A DNA stretch of 64,000 nt from Afifellaceae bacterium (GCA_028281235.1 JANQKG010000014.1:62001-126000), one strand, 5' to 3'; positions 45,296 through 54,218 are shown, numbered from the stretch's first letter. Numbers and translations are program-made. Notes: generated by a model from the sequence alone, not told the origin.

Positions 45296-47329
45296 TTGTC
45301 GGCGCCCGCCGCGGCCCCACTCGATGCGGCATCGCGCACCCGCATCCGCGCGGGATGGGGCGCAATGCACGCATTATGGGTGACTGCCCTCATAATCTTT
45401 GCGTTGCTCTGGCTGCTCGCAGAGCCGATCGCCGGCTGGGCATTCGAATACCCGAAAGCCGCACAGATCCCGCTTCAGCGCTGGATCGGCAATGCCATGC
45501 GCTGGCTGACGGAGGACGCAAGCTTCGGCCTTTTCACCTTCACCGACCTCACCCGATTTATTGCCGCCATCATCGACGTCCCTTACCGGATCGCGCTCGG
45601 CGCGCTCTCCACCGGCCTCCTGTCCGGCCAGGGCTCGGATGCCGTCCAGCTTCTGCCGCCACTGTCATGGGTCGCGCTGATTGCGATTGTCGGGTTGATG
45701 GGCCTTTACGCCGGCGGCTGGCGCCTGGCCGCCCTGGTGGCTGCCTGCTTCGGCTTCATCGTCCTGTTCGGCCAGTGGACCAACGCCATGGTCACGCTGG
45801 CGTCTATCCTGATCGCGGTGCCGCTCGGCGTTGTCGGCGGGCTTCTCATCGGCATTGCCGGCTATCGCTGGCGGTGGCTGGAAAAGGCGATCATTCCGAT
45901 CCTCGATCTGATGCAGACGATCCCGGTCTTCGCCTATCTTGTGCCGATCCTGATTCTCTTCAGCTTCGGGCCAACGGCAGCGGTGATTGCGACGATCATC
46001 TACGCCCTCCCCCCGATGACGCGTGTGACGATGCTGGCGCTGAAGGGCGTCGCCTCGGAGGTTCTCGACCTCGGCCACATGGTCGGCTGCACGCGCCGCC
46101 AGATGACCTGGCGCGTCATGGTGCCGTCGGCCATGCCGGGGCTGATGGTCGGCGTCAATCAGGTGATCATGCTGTCGCTCAACATGGTCATCATCGCCTC
46201 CATGATCGGCGCCGGCGGGCTCGGCTTCGAGGTGCTGGCGGCGCTCCGCCGGCTCGATATCGGCACCGGCATTGAGGCGGGGCTCGCCATCGTGGCGCTG
46301 GCGATTGCGCTCGATCGCCTGTCGCAGGCCTTTGCGGCGCGCGGTCTGGCGCCCAAACATGCCGAAGCGGAGCTGACCTCGCTTCTGGCGCGCTACCCCT
46401 ACGTAGCGGCGGCGCTCGGCATCGTCATCGTGAGCGGCATCGCGGGATTGGCGATCGGCGCCGTTCAGACCTACCCGGCGACACTGGAGCTCTCCACAGG
46501 CAGCGCCTCTGAAGAGCTGATGTACTGGATCAACGTCACTTTCTTCGACCAGATCGAAGCGTTCAAGAACGCCCTGCTGCTCAACATCCTGATCCCCTTC
46601 AAGCGCTTCCTTCTGGGCCTGCCCTGGCTCGGCATGGTCGGCCTCCTGGCGCTTGCCGGCTGGACGCTGGGCGGCGCCCGGCTGGCGGCGCTCGTCGGCG
46701 TTCTGGCGTTTCTCATCGCTGCGACCGGGCAGTGGGAGAAGGCCATGGTCACGGTCTATCTCTGCGGTATCTCCGTCGTTGTTGCCGGCGCGCTGGGCTT
46801 CCTGATCGGCATCGTGACGGCGGATCGCGAGCGGCTATGGAAAGTCGTGCGCGTCATCATCGACACGCTGCAGACGCTGCCCTCCTTCGTCTACCTGATG
46901 CCGGCCGTCATGCTTTTCCGTGTCGGCGATTTCACCGCCATGATCGCCGTCGTCGCCTATGCGATCGCGCCTGCGATCCGCTATACGGTGCATGGTCTGC
47001 GCGAGGTCGACCCGCACCTGATCGAAGCCGGAACGGCTTTGGGCTCGACCAAGCGGCAGATCCTTACCAAGATCCGCATCAAGCTGGCGCTGCCGGAGAT
47101 CATGCTGGGCATCAATCAGACAATCATGCTGGCACTGTCGATGCTGGTCATCACCGCGCTCGTCGGCACGCGCGACCTGGGACAGGAGGTCTATATCGCG
47201 CTCACCAAGGCCGATGTCGGCCGCGGCCTGGTCGCCGGCCTCTCCGTCGCCTTCATCGCGATTATCTCCGACCGCCTCATCTCAGCAGGTGCTGCGCGCG
47301 TGCGCGCCCGCCTCGGCCTTCAACGGTGA
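45296..47329 (+). CDS. proW: Betaine-type ABC transporter permease, tandem duplicated
   Basis: 677 residues, about twice the usual length: two complete binding-protein-dependent permease domains in one chain. The coupling-helix motif appears twice (DLGHMVGCTRRQMTWRVMVP near residue 260 and IEAGTALGSTKRQILTKIRI near residue 575). Tandem permeases of this kind occur in proteobacterial choline/betaine uptake systems. The TTG at 45296, four bases after the proV stop with GGAG 8 bases ahead, is preferred; an ATG at 45365 would shorten it by 23 residues. Confidence 0.9.
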   Translation: MSAPAAAPLDAASRTRIRAGWGAMHALWVTALIIFALLWLLAEPIAGWAFEYPKAAQIPLQRWIGNAMRWLTEDASFGLFTFTDLTRFIAAIIDVPYRIALGALSTGLLSGQGSDAVQLLPPLSWVALIAIVGLMGLYAGGWRLAALVAACFGFIVLFGQWTNAMVTLASILIAVPLGVVGGLLIGIAGYRWRWLEKAIIPILDLMQTIPVFAYLVPILILFSFGPTAAVIATIIYALPPMTRVTMLALKGVASEVLDLGHMVGCTRRQMTWRVMVPSAMPGLMVGVNQVIMLSLNMVIIASMIGAGGLGFEVLAALRRLDIGTGIEAGLAIVALAIALDRLSQAFAARGLAPKHAEAELTSLLARYPYVAAALGIVIVSGIAGLAIGAVQTYPATLELSTGSASEELMYWINVTFFDQIEAFKNALLLNILIPFKRFLLGLPWLGMVGLLALAGWTLGGARLAALVGVLAFLIAATGQWEKAMVTVYLCGISVVVAGALGFLIGIVTADRERLWKVVRVIIDTLQTLPSFVYLMPAVMLFRVGDFTAMIAVVAYAIAPAIRYTVHGLREVDPHLIEAGTALGSTKRQILTKIRIKLALPEIMLGINQTIMLALSMLVITALVGTRDLGQEVYIALTKADVGRGLVAGLSVAFIAIISDRLISAGAARVRARLGLQR

Positions 47330-48231
47330 CCCGCGTGAGCCAGATCGATCACGCCACCATCCGCCGCATCACCGATCTCGGTTGCTGGACCGGGACGATT
47401 GCCGTTGAGCCCATGGCTGGTGGCCTCAGCAATGAGAGCTTTCAGGTCGTCGATGCTGAGAAGCGCGCCATCGTGCGCTTTGGAAGCGACTTTCCCTTTC
47501 ACCACGTCTTCCGCGAGCGCGAGATCATGGTCGCTCGCGCCGCGCATGAATCGGGGATCGGTCCGGAGGTCATCTATGCCGAGCCGGGCGCGATGGTCTT
47601 TGCCTTTATCGAGGGGCGCACCTATGACGCGGCGAATGTCCGCGACAACGCGGCACGCATTGCCGATCTGGTGCGGCGCTTCCACCAGACGCTGCCCTCT
47701 CATGTCACCGGCCCTGGCTTCATGTTCTGGGTGTTTCACGTCATCCGCGACTATGCGCGCACGCTTGAAGCCGGTGGCAGCCGGATGATCGCCGAGTTGC
47801 CGCGCTACGTATTGCTCGCCGAGAAGCTGGAGGCGGTGCAGGTGCCGCTTCCCGTCATCTTCGGCCACAACGATCTTCTGCCCGCCAATTTCATCGATGA
47901 CGGCGAGCGGCTGTGGCTGATCGACTTCGAATATGCCGGCTTCTCCACCGCCATGTTCGATCTCGCGGGCATGGCCTCCAACGCCGAATTCGACGCCGAC
48001 GCCTCCGATGCGCTGCTGGAGCGCTATTTCGAAGCCGAGCCGACCACGGAATTGCGCCAGGCGCTCGCCGCCATGCAATGCGCGTCACTATTGCGCGAAG
48101 CCATGTGGAGCATGGTCTCCGAACTCTACCTCAACGCGCCGGGCGCAGACTATGTCGCCTATACGGACGAGAACCTCGCCAAGCTCGACCGCGCGCTCAA
48201 CGCCTATACCTCCCGCTGGGGCGCGCTTTGA
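47326..48231 (+). CDS. Phosphotransferase family protein (choline/aminoglycoside kinase fold)
   Basis: 301 residues. GGLSNESFQVVDAEKRAIVRF forms the nucleotide-binding part; the catalytic loop is FGHNDLLPANFI and the metal-binding motif LIDFEYAG, as in choline/ethanolamine kinases and aminoglycoside phosphotransferases. The start GTG overlaps the proW stop as GTGA. Its place between a betaine-type transporter and a dimethylglycine-dehydrogenase-like gene suggests it phosphorylates an imported amino alcohol or a metabolite of it. Confidence 0.85.
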   Translation: MTRVSQIDHATIRRITDLGCWTGTIAVEPMAGGLSNESFQVVDAEKRAIVRFGSDFPFHHVFREREIMVARAAHESGIGPEVIYAEPGAMVFAFIEGRTYDAANVRDNAARIADLVRRFHQTLPSHVTGPGFMFWVFHVIRDYARTLEAGGSRMIAELPRYVLLAEKLEAVQVPLPVIFGHNDLLPANFIDDGERLWLIDFEYAGFSTAMFDLAGMASNAEFDADASDALLERYFEAEPTTELRQALAAMQCASLLREAMWSMVSELYLNAPGADYVAYTDENLAKLDRALNAYTSRWGAL

Positions 48232-50675
48232 CGAAAGCACTCCCAAGTCACGCCGCCTTCGTAGTGATCGGCGGCGGCATTATCGGCTGCTCCACCGCCT
48301 ATCATCTGGCGCGCGATCACAAGGCGGACGTGCTCCTCATCGAGCAGGGCAAGCTCACCGGCGGCTCGACCTGGCACGCGGCAGGACTAGTCGGGCAGCT
48401 GCGCTCATCGGCAAGCATCACGCAGCTTTTGAAGTACTCCGTCGACCTCTACCGGCGGCTTGACGAAGAGACCGGTCTGGAAACCGGCTGGAAGATGAGC
48501 GGCTGTCTGCGCCTTGCCTGCAACGCCGACCGCTGGATCGAATACAAGCGTCTCGCCACGACCGCAAAGAGCTTCGGCATGGAGATGCACCTCCTCTCCC
48601 CCGCCGAGGTCAAGGCGATGTGGCCGCTGATGCAAGTGGACGATCTGGTCGGCGCATCGTTCCTGCCGACCGACGGACAGGCGAGCCCCTCCGACATCAC
48701 GCAATCGCTGGCGCGCGGCGCGCGCATGCACGGCGCCACGATCTTGGAGGGTGTGCGCGTCACCGGCCTCAGGATGGAGGGCAATCGCATCGTGGCGGTC
48801 GCGACCGATGCCGGCGAAATCGTGTGTGACACCGTCGTTAATTGCGCCGGCCAATGGGCCCGCCAGGTCGGCGCCATGGCGGGCGTTGAGGTGCCGCTGC
48901 AGCCTGTCAAACATCAGTACATCATCACCGAGCCGATCGACGGCCTGTCGCGCGACGCCGCCACGGTGCGTGACCCCGACCGCTTCACCTACTTTAAGGA
49001 GGAAGTCGGCGGGCTCGTCATGGGCGGCTACGAGACGAACCCCATCGCGTGGACGACCGGCGATGTGCCGAACGAATTCCAGTTCCAGCTCTTCGACGAC
49101 GATTGGGATCATTTCGGCCAGCATCTGGAACAGGCGATCGCGCGTGTGCCGGCGCTTGAATCCGCCGGCGTGAAGCAGATGATCAACGGCCCGGAAAGCT
49201 TCACGCCCGACGGCAACTTCATCCTCGGCCAGCCCGCCGGCATTGCCAATATGTTCGTCGGCGCCGGCTTCAACGCCTTCGGCATCGCGTCGGCCGGCGG
49301 CGCAGGCTGGGCGCTTGCCGCCTGGGCGGCGGAGGGGGAAGCGCCGCTCGACCTGTGGGTCGTCGATATCCGCCGCTTCTCCGACCTGCATCGCGACCGG
49401 CAATGGGTCTCAGACCGCACGCTTGAGGCTTACGGCAAGCACTACACCATTGCCTTCCCGCACGAGGAATATGAAAGCGGCCGCCCGCGCATCGTCTCGC
49501 CACTCTACGAACGGCTGAAGCGCCATGGCGCGATCTTCGGCTCCAAGCTCGGCTGGGAGCGGCCGAACTGGTTCGCGCCGCCCGACATTGAGCCGCGCGA
49601 CGAGTACTCGATGGGGCGGCAGAATTGGTTCGCCCAGGTCGGCGAGGAGCACCGCCTGGTGCGCGAGGCTGTAGGTGTCTTCGACCAATCCTCCTTCGCC
49701 AAGTTCGAGCTGACCGGCCACGACGCCGCAGCGGCGCTTGAGCGCATCTGCGCCAACGACGTGACGAAGCCGGCGGGCCGGCTGACCTATACGCAGATGC
49801 TGAACACGCGCGGCGGCATTGAATGCGACCTGACCGTCGCTCGCCTCACCGACGATCTCTTCTACATCGTGACCGGCACAGGCTTCCGCGTGCATGACAG
49901 CGCCTGGATCGCCGATCACATCGCGTCGGACCTCGACGCGACGCTCACCGACGTGACGGAGGATTTCGGCACGCTGTCGCTCATGGGCCCGCGCGCCCGC
50001 GACGTGCTGAGCGCCGTGACCGATGCGGATGTCTCCAACGACGTCTTCCCCTTCGCCCATGTGCGCGAGATCGCAATCGCCGGACATGTCGTCCGCGCCC
50101 TTCGCGTCACCTATGTCGGCGAGCTTGGCTGGGAGCTGCACATCCCGCTTGCCGCCACCGGCGACGTGTTCGATGCACTGATGGAGGCGGGCGAACCGCA
50201 TGGTCTGCGACCTGTCGGCTACCGCGCGCTGGAATCACTGCGACTTGAGAAGGGCTACCGCGCCTGGGGCTCTGACATCACACCGAACGATTCGCCCTTT
50301 GAGGCCGGTCTCGGCTGGGCCGTGCGCCTCAGTCGCGACACGCAATTCGTCGGCCGCGCAGCGGCAGAGCGCGCCGCCAGCACCCCGCTCGCCAAGAAGC
50401 TGGCCGGCTTTACAACGGCTGATCCCGAGATCGTGCTCCTCGGCCGCGAAACGATCCTCCGAGACGGCGAATTCGCCGGCTATCTGACGAGCGGCGGCTA
50501 CGGCTACACGATCGGCAAACCCATCGGCTACGGCTATGTGCGCCACGCCGACGGCATCTCGGATGAGTGGCTGAACGCCGGGTCCTACGAGCTGGTCGTC
50601 GCCGCTGAGCGTGTACCGGCCGACATTCACCTGGCGCCGCTCTACGATCCGCAGAGCTTAAGGGTGAAAGCATAG
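48228..50675 (+). CDS. Dimethylglycine/sarcosine dehydrogenase-like FAD enzyme with GcvT domain
   Basis: 815 residues. N-terminal FAD domain with VVIGGGIIGCSTAYHLA and GGSTWHAAGLVGQL, the His being the covalent flavin site in dimethylglycine and sarcosine dehydrogenases. The C-terminal half (about 420-815) is a GcvT-type folate-binding domain (VGVFDQSSFAKFELTG, YVGELGWELHIP, RALESLRLEKGYRAWG). It should oxidatively demethylate an N-methyl amine and pass the one-carbon unit to tetrahydrofolate. Start is the TTG at 48228, overlapping the kinase stop as TTGA. Confidence 0.92.
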   Translation: MTKALPSHAAFVVIGGGIIGCSTAYHLARDHKADVLLIEQGKLTGGSTWHAAGLVGQLRSSASITQLLKYSVDLYRRLDEETGLETGWKMSGCLRLACNADRWIEYKRLATTAKSFGMEMHLLSPAEVKAMWPLMQVDDLVGASFLPTDGQASPSDITQSLARGARMHGATILEGVRVTGLRMEGNRIVAVATDAGEIVCDTVVNCAGQWARQVGAMAGVEVPLQPVKHQYIITEPIDGLSRDAATVRDPDRFTYFKEEVGGLVMGGYETNPIAWTTGDVPNEFQFQLFDDDWDHFGQHLEQAIARVPALESAGVKQMINGPESFTPDGNFILGQPAGIANMFVGAGFNAFGIASAGGAGWALAAWAAEGEAPLDLWVVDIRRFSDLHRDRQWVSDRTLEAYGKHYTIAFPHEEYESGRPRIVSPLYERLKRHGAIFGSKLGWERPNWFAPPDIEPRDEYSMGRQNWFAQVGEEHRLVREAVGVFDQSSFAKFELTGHDAAAALERICANDVTKPAGRLTYTQMLNTRGGIECDLTVARLTDDLFYIVTGTGFRVHDSAWIADHIASDLDATLTDVTEDFGTLSLMGPRARDVLSAVTDADVSNDVFPFAHVREIAIAGHVVRALRVTYVGELGWELHIPLAATGDVFDALMEAGEPHGLRPVGYRALESLRLEKGYRAWGSDITPNDSPFEAGLGWAVRLSRDTQFVGRAAAERAASTPLAKKLAGFTTADPEIVLLGRETILRDGEFAGYLTSGGYGYTIGKPIGYGYVRHADGISDEWLNAGSYELVVAAERVPADIHLAPLYDPQSLRVKA

Positions 50676-50680
50676 CCGCG

Positions 50681-50764
50681 TCCCGGATTGCGCTTCGCTC
50701 CATCCGGGCTACGAAGCCTCGGCGAACCGCCGTAGCCCGCATGGAGCGTGAGCGGAATGCGGGA
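50681..50764. repeat. Pair of GTAGCCCG-type palindromic repeats (family B)
   Basis: CCCGGATTGCGCTTCGCTCC...CGGGCTAC (50681-50712) and GTAGCCCGCATGGAGCGTGA...GCGGGAT (50731-50764), inverted to one another, exactly filling the space between the dehydrogenase and the convergent methyltransferase gene. The arrangement mirrors that after phaR. Confidence 0.85.
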
Positions 50765-50765
50765 T

Positions 50766-51398
50766 CTACGCGATCCGCAGCACAACGCAACGGCTCGGCA
50801 CGTCGTCGTCCGTGCCCGGCATCGACACGTAAGGCGGGGTCTCCTCCGCACGCGTTATCGCCGCCTGCGCTTCAAGCTCAACAAGCCGTTCCGCAAAGCC
50901 ACCGTTCCAGACGGTGTCCTTGACGGTGAGCACGATCGCACCGCCCCTGCGGCAGATGCGGATCAACTCATCCAAGGCCTCCGCGCCGACATGACCGGAG
51001 GTGAACACGCCGGCTGAGACGATGCCGGCGAAATGACCATCGGCGAAGGGCAGAGACGCACCAAGCGCATGCCGGTGAAGCGCTCGGTAGACGCCCTTTC
51101 GTTCCGCAACGGCCAGCATGCCGGCGGAGATGTCGAGCGCTTCCACATGCGGATAGCCGGTGATTGCCAGCCACTCGCCGATCAGGCCGGTGCCGGCCCC
51201 GGCATCAAGCAGCGGCATTGCACCCCGCGGCAGATGCCGCGCCAGGAGCGCCAAGCAGATTGAAGGATGGCGATAGCCGGCGGCCGCCATCTCCGCGTCA
51301 TAGCTTCCCGCCCAGTCATCGTAGAGCGCGGCAATCTCTTCGTCGCTCTTCGCGCCATAAACCGCGGCAAGCTTCTCCTCGCTCTTACCGCCGGCCAT
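50766..51398 (-). CDS. Class I SAM-dependent methyltransferase
   Basis: 210 residues. YDDWAGSYDAEMAAAGYRHP is the typical N-terminal region of the WBSCR27/Mmt-like methyltransferases, followed by motif I LLDAGAGTGLIG, ALDISAGMLAVAERKG and LIRICRRGGAIVLTVKD. The substrate is unknown; similar proteins are found beside choline/amine genes. GGAG stands 7 bases before the ATG at 51398. Divergent from the next kinase gene. Confidence 0.86.
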   Translation of the reverse strand: MAGGKSEEKLAAVYGAKSDEEIAALYDDWAGSYDAEMAAAGYRHPSICLALLARHLPRGAMPLLDAGAGTGLIGEWLAITGYPHVEALDISAGMLAVAERKGVYRALHRHALGASLPFADGHFAGIVSAGVFTSGHVGAEALDELIRICRRGGAIVLTVKDTVWNGGFAERLVELEAQAAITRAEETPPYVSMPGTDDDVPSRCVVLRIA

Positions 51399-51517
51399 GT
51401 GCGCTCTCCTCGTTCGACTGCTGGACGATAGCCAAGCCGGCCAAACTGTGGAACCGTGGGCAGGCAAATCATTGGGCGGGGGCGAATTTGACGGAGGAGG
51501 AACAGGCACGGGCGGCA

Positions 51518-52399
51518 ATGGCCGACATTGCCGAGTTGGCCGACTATGACGGGCCGCTGGAGCGTCTCGGCGGGCTCACCAACATCGTCTTCCGCGCCGG
51601 TGCGTATTGCCTACGCATCCCGGGCAAGGGCACCGAAGAGTATATCGATCGTGACAACGAAGCAGGTGCCGCCCGCGCCGCGGCAGAGGCCGGTGTCTCA
51701 CCGGATGTGATCTACGCCGACGCGCATTCCGGAATCATGGTGACGCGCTTCATCGACGACACGACGACGATGACGCCGGAACTCTTCAAATCGCGGAACG
51801 GCTCTCCGGCACGCGCCGCGCGAGCCTTCCGTAAGCTGCACAGCTCACACGCGCGCTTCGATTTCCGCTTCGAGCTATTTGCGATGATCGACGACTATCT
51901 CAAAGTCCTTGCCGGCAAGACCGTCGATCTTCCCGACGGCTACCACGAGGCGCTGGCGGAGGCGGAGACCGTGCGCGAGGCGCTTGCTGCCCGCCCGCTG
52001 CCGCTTGCTGCCTGTCATTGCGATCCGCTGTGCGAGAACTTTCTGGATACCGGCGAGCGCATGTGGATCGTCGATTGGGAATATTCCGGCATGAACGATC
52101 CGATGTGGGACCTCGCCGACCTCTCGGTGGAGGCCGGTTTCGACGCCGCGCAGGACGGGGAGATGGTCAACGCCTATTTCGGCCGCGCGCCACACGCCGA
52201 TGAACTCGGCCGGATCGTGATCTACAAAGCCATGTGCGATCTCTTATGGACGCTCTGGGGCTTGATCCAGCACGCCAACGACAATCAGGCGGAGGATTTC
52301 TGGGCCTATTCCGTCAACCGCTTCGAGCGCTGTAAGACGCTGATGGCCGACGCCGGCTTCGCTGGACACGTGGCGGCGGTCAAGCACGCCGGTAGTTGA
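51518..52399 (+). CDS. Choline/ethanolamine kinase-like phosphotransferase
   Basis: 293 residues. LERLGGLTNIVFRAGAYCLRIPG is the N-lobe; the catalytic loop appears as AACHCDPLCENFLD (CHCDP in place of the usual HxDxxxxN, with the His-x-Asp-x4-Asn spacing kept) and the metal motif as IVDWEYSGMNDPMWDLADLS, the latter characteristic of bacterial choline kinases (LicA-like). It would phosphorylate choline or a similar amino alcohol. ATG at 51518 is chosen; a TTG at 51488 would add 10 residues. Second kinase of this fold within 5 kb. Confidence 0.87.
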   Translation: MADIAELADYDGPLERLGGLTNIVFRAGAYCLRIPGKGTEEYIDRDNEAGAARAAAEAGVSPDVIYADAHSGIMVTRFIDDTTTMTPELFKSRNGSPARAARAFRKLHSSHARFDFRFELFAMIDDYLKVLAGKTVDLPDGYHEALAEAETVREALAARPLPLAACHCDPLCENFLDTGERMWIVDWEYSGMNDPMWDLADLSVEAGFDAAQDGEMVNAYFGRAPHADELGRIVIYKAMCDLLWTLWGLIQHANDNQAEDFWAYSVNRFERCKTLMADAGFAGHVAAVKHAGS

Positions 52400-52414
52400 C
52401 CCAAGCAGCGCGCG

Positions 52415-53404
52415 CTACATCCGCCAGCGCAGCGCCGGCGTGTGGACCGGCGCGTCCCACAGGCGCGCCATATCGTCCTCAAGCTTCGTGACTGTCAGCG
52501 AGCATCCTGCCATGTCGAGGCTCGTGACGTAGCCTCCCACCAGCGAGCGGGCGACGTTCAAGCCTCGCCCCTCCAACAGCCGTCGCGCTGCAGCGTAGAT
52601 GACCTGCAGCTCAATCACCGGCGTGCCGCCAAAGCCGTTGACCAGAAACAAGACATCGCCGGATGATGCGTCGAGATCGTCCAGGATGGCCGCGACCATC
52701 TTGTCGGCAATGGCGTCTGCGCCGCCGAGCGCACGAACAGAGCCAGGCTTTCCGCGGATATCGACACCGAAGGCCAACTCGCCCTCGCTGACCTCAAAGC
52801 CGGGCTCGGTCGTATCATGCGCCGTGGGCCCTCGCATGGCGACGCCGATGGAGCGAGTGTTGGCGTTGACCTTGTCGCCGAGCGCCTGAAGCTCGGCAAG
52901 CCCCGTCCCCTCCTCAGCCGCCGCGCCGACAATCTTCTGCACAATGACGGTGCCCGCGGCTCCGCGCCTTGCGGCAGCACTGTCCGCACCGCCCGCCAGA
53001 TCGTCGCACACACGCACGATGCGGACTTCGTGCTGATGTTCCGACACGATCTCCGCCGCGTGGTCGAAGTTCATCACATCGGCGCGCTCGTTCTTGACGA
53101 TAAAGAGCACGCCGGCATCACCGGCCACGGCCTCCACGGCGTCGATCATCTGGTCGGATGTCGGCGAGAAAAACACGCCGCCCGGGCAGGCGGCGTCGAG
53201 CATGCCGTGTCCGACATAACCGATATCAAGCGGCTCATGTCCCGACCCGCCGCCACCGATCACCGCAACCTTGTGCGGAACCGTTTTGCGCCGGCACACG
53301 AATTTCCCCCCTTCGCCAAGCACCAGCGTATCGGAGTTCGCCGCGCAGAAACCATCAAGGCCGTCCGCAACGATCGCGTCGACCTGGTTGATGAGCCTTG
53401 TCAT
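52415..53404 (-). CDS. DhaK-family protein lacking the substrate-binding histidine
   Basis: 329 residues, full-length DhaK fold. GGGSGHEPLDIGYVG (His56) and RADVMNF (Asp109) match catalytic residues of E. coli DhaK, and the C-terminus WDAPVHTPALRWRM is near identical to family. However, the block that normally reads GIHGEPG, whose His forms the covalent hemiaminal with dihydroxyacetone, reads DIRGKPG here, with Arg217. No dhaL or dhaM gene is in the window. So it is a DhaK paralogue whose activity on dihydroxyacetone is doubtful. GAGGAGG precedes the ATG. Confidence 0.88.
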   Translation of the reverse strand: MTRLINQVDAIVADGLDGFCAANSDTLVLGEGGKFVCRRKTVPHKVAVIGGGGSGHEPLDIGYVGHGMLDAACPGGVFFSPTSDQMIDAVEAVAGDAGVLFIVKNERADVMNFDHAAEIVSEHQHEVRIVRVCDDLAGGADSAAARRGAAGTVIVQKIVGAAAEEGTGLAELQALGDKVNANTRSIGVAMRGPTAHDTTEPGFEVSEGELAFGVDIRGKPGSVRALGGADAIADKMVAAILDDLDASSGDVLFLVNGFGGTPVIELQVIYAAARRLLEGRGLNVARSLVGGYVTSLDMAGCSLTVTKLEDDMARLWDAPVHTPALRWRM

Positions 53405-53529
53405 GCGGGTGCCCTCCTCACCGATTTGGTCCTGCAGTGCTGATCCTGCGTTGCTTCACGCGGCCATCCATGAGGCAGATCAATAAGCAACGCCGTGCCC
53501 CGAACCCTGCACCGATCATAGAGCCTGGA

Positions 53530-53599
53530 GGCTCTATGTCTTTGCTGGAGCAGGATCTTTATCCGAAAACCGGTGTCCACTTTTCGGGATCATGCTCTA
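53530..53599. repeat. GAGCATGATC-type palindromic repeat, copy 2 (family D)
   Basis: GGCTCTATGTCTTTGCTGGA, then CAGGATCTTTATCCGAAAAC and TCCACTTTTCGGGATCATGC. Its last bases (CTCTAG) contain the stop codon of the VOC gene. Same orientation as copy 3. Confidence 0.88.
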
Positions 53600-54103
53600 G
53601 CCGCGATTGGCCAGCGCCTGCTCGTAGCGGTGCGAGATGATCTCAATGACGTTGCCGAACGGGTCCTCGCAATAGCACACCTTGATGTCCTCACCGGGAA
53701 AGAGCGTCCAGATTTCCGAACGCTTCACCCCACCCTCGGCGACAATCTCCGCAACCTTGGCGTCGACATCCGCCGCCGTGATGGCGATGTGGAAAAACCC
53801 ATTTTTCCAATATTCCATCGTGTCTGCGCGGCGTTCCGGCTCGGGCCCAAGAAACTGAAACAGCTCAAAGCCGACGCCGTCACCCGTCACCATATGGGCG
53901 ATCTTCATGCCGCCGAAGCGGGGGCCGCATATATTGCCGGCGAGATTGGCGAAATGCGATCCGTCAACCTGCACGTCCGCCGGCGCAGCGATCAGCGTGA
54001 ACGCGAAGATCTTTTGGTACCAGGCGATCGCCGCATCGATGTCGGGCACAGAGACACCGACATGGTTCAGGCAATGCGCAATGCCGCTTGTCTCACCCAA
54101 CAT
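53597..54103 (-). CDS. VOC-family protein (glyoxalase/lactoylglutathione lyase-like)
   Basis: 168 residues from the ATG at 54103. CLNHVGVSVPDIDAAIAWYQK, KIAHMVTGDGVGFELFQF, FHIAITAADVDA and CYCEDPFGNVIEII are the beta-alpha-beta blocks of the vicinal oxygen chelate fold; His, Glu and His/Glu metal ligands are visible. The actual reaction (glyoxalase, dioxygenase or epimerase) is not known. An earlier ATG at 54130 lies in the flanking repeat. The gene is framed by two direct copies of the family D repeat. Confidence 0.85.
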   Translation of the reverse strand: MLGETSGIAHCLNHVGVSVPDIDAAIAWYQKIFAFTLIAAPADVQVDGSHFANLAGNICGPRFGGMKIAHMVTGDGVGFELFQFLGPEPERRADTMEYWKNGFFHIAITAADVDAKVAEIVAEGGVKRSEIWTLFPGEDIKVCYCEDPFGNVIEIISHRYEQALANRG

Positions 54104-54149
54104 CGCCTCCTTTGCTAGAACCTTATCCATTCTGATTGAATCAGAATGG

Positions 54150-54218
54150 CGGCTCTATCTGTTTGCTGGAGCATGATCTTATCCGAAAACCGGCATCCAC
54201 TTTTCGGAATCATGCACT
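54150..54218. repeat. GAGCATGATC-type palindromic repeat, copy 3 (family D)
   Basis: GGCTCTATCTGTTTGCTGGA, then GCATGATCTTATCCGAAAAC and TCCACTTTTCGGAATCATGC. Direct repeat of copy 2 about 620 bases away. An ATTCTGATT-G-AATCAGAAT dyad sits just to its left (54129-54147). The stop of the Gfo/Idh gene (54217-54219) lies at its right edge. Confidence 0.88.

Noticed and set aside
54129..54147. ATTCTGATT-G-AATCAGAAT dyad as an operator of the VOC gene
   Set aside because: It is contiguous with a family D repeat and overlaps the alternative start of the gene, so it is more simply part of the repeat region.
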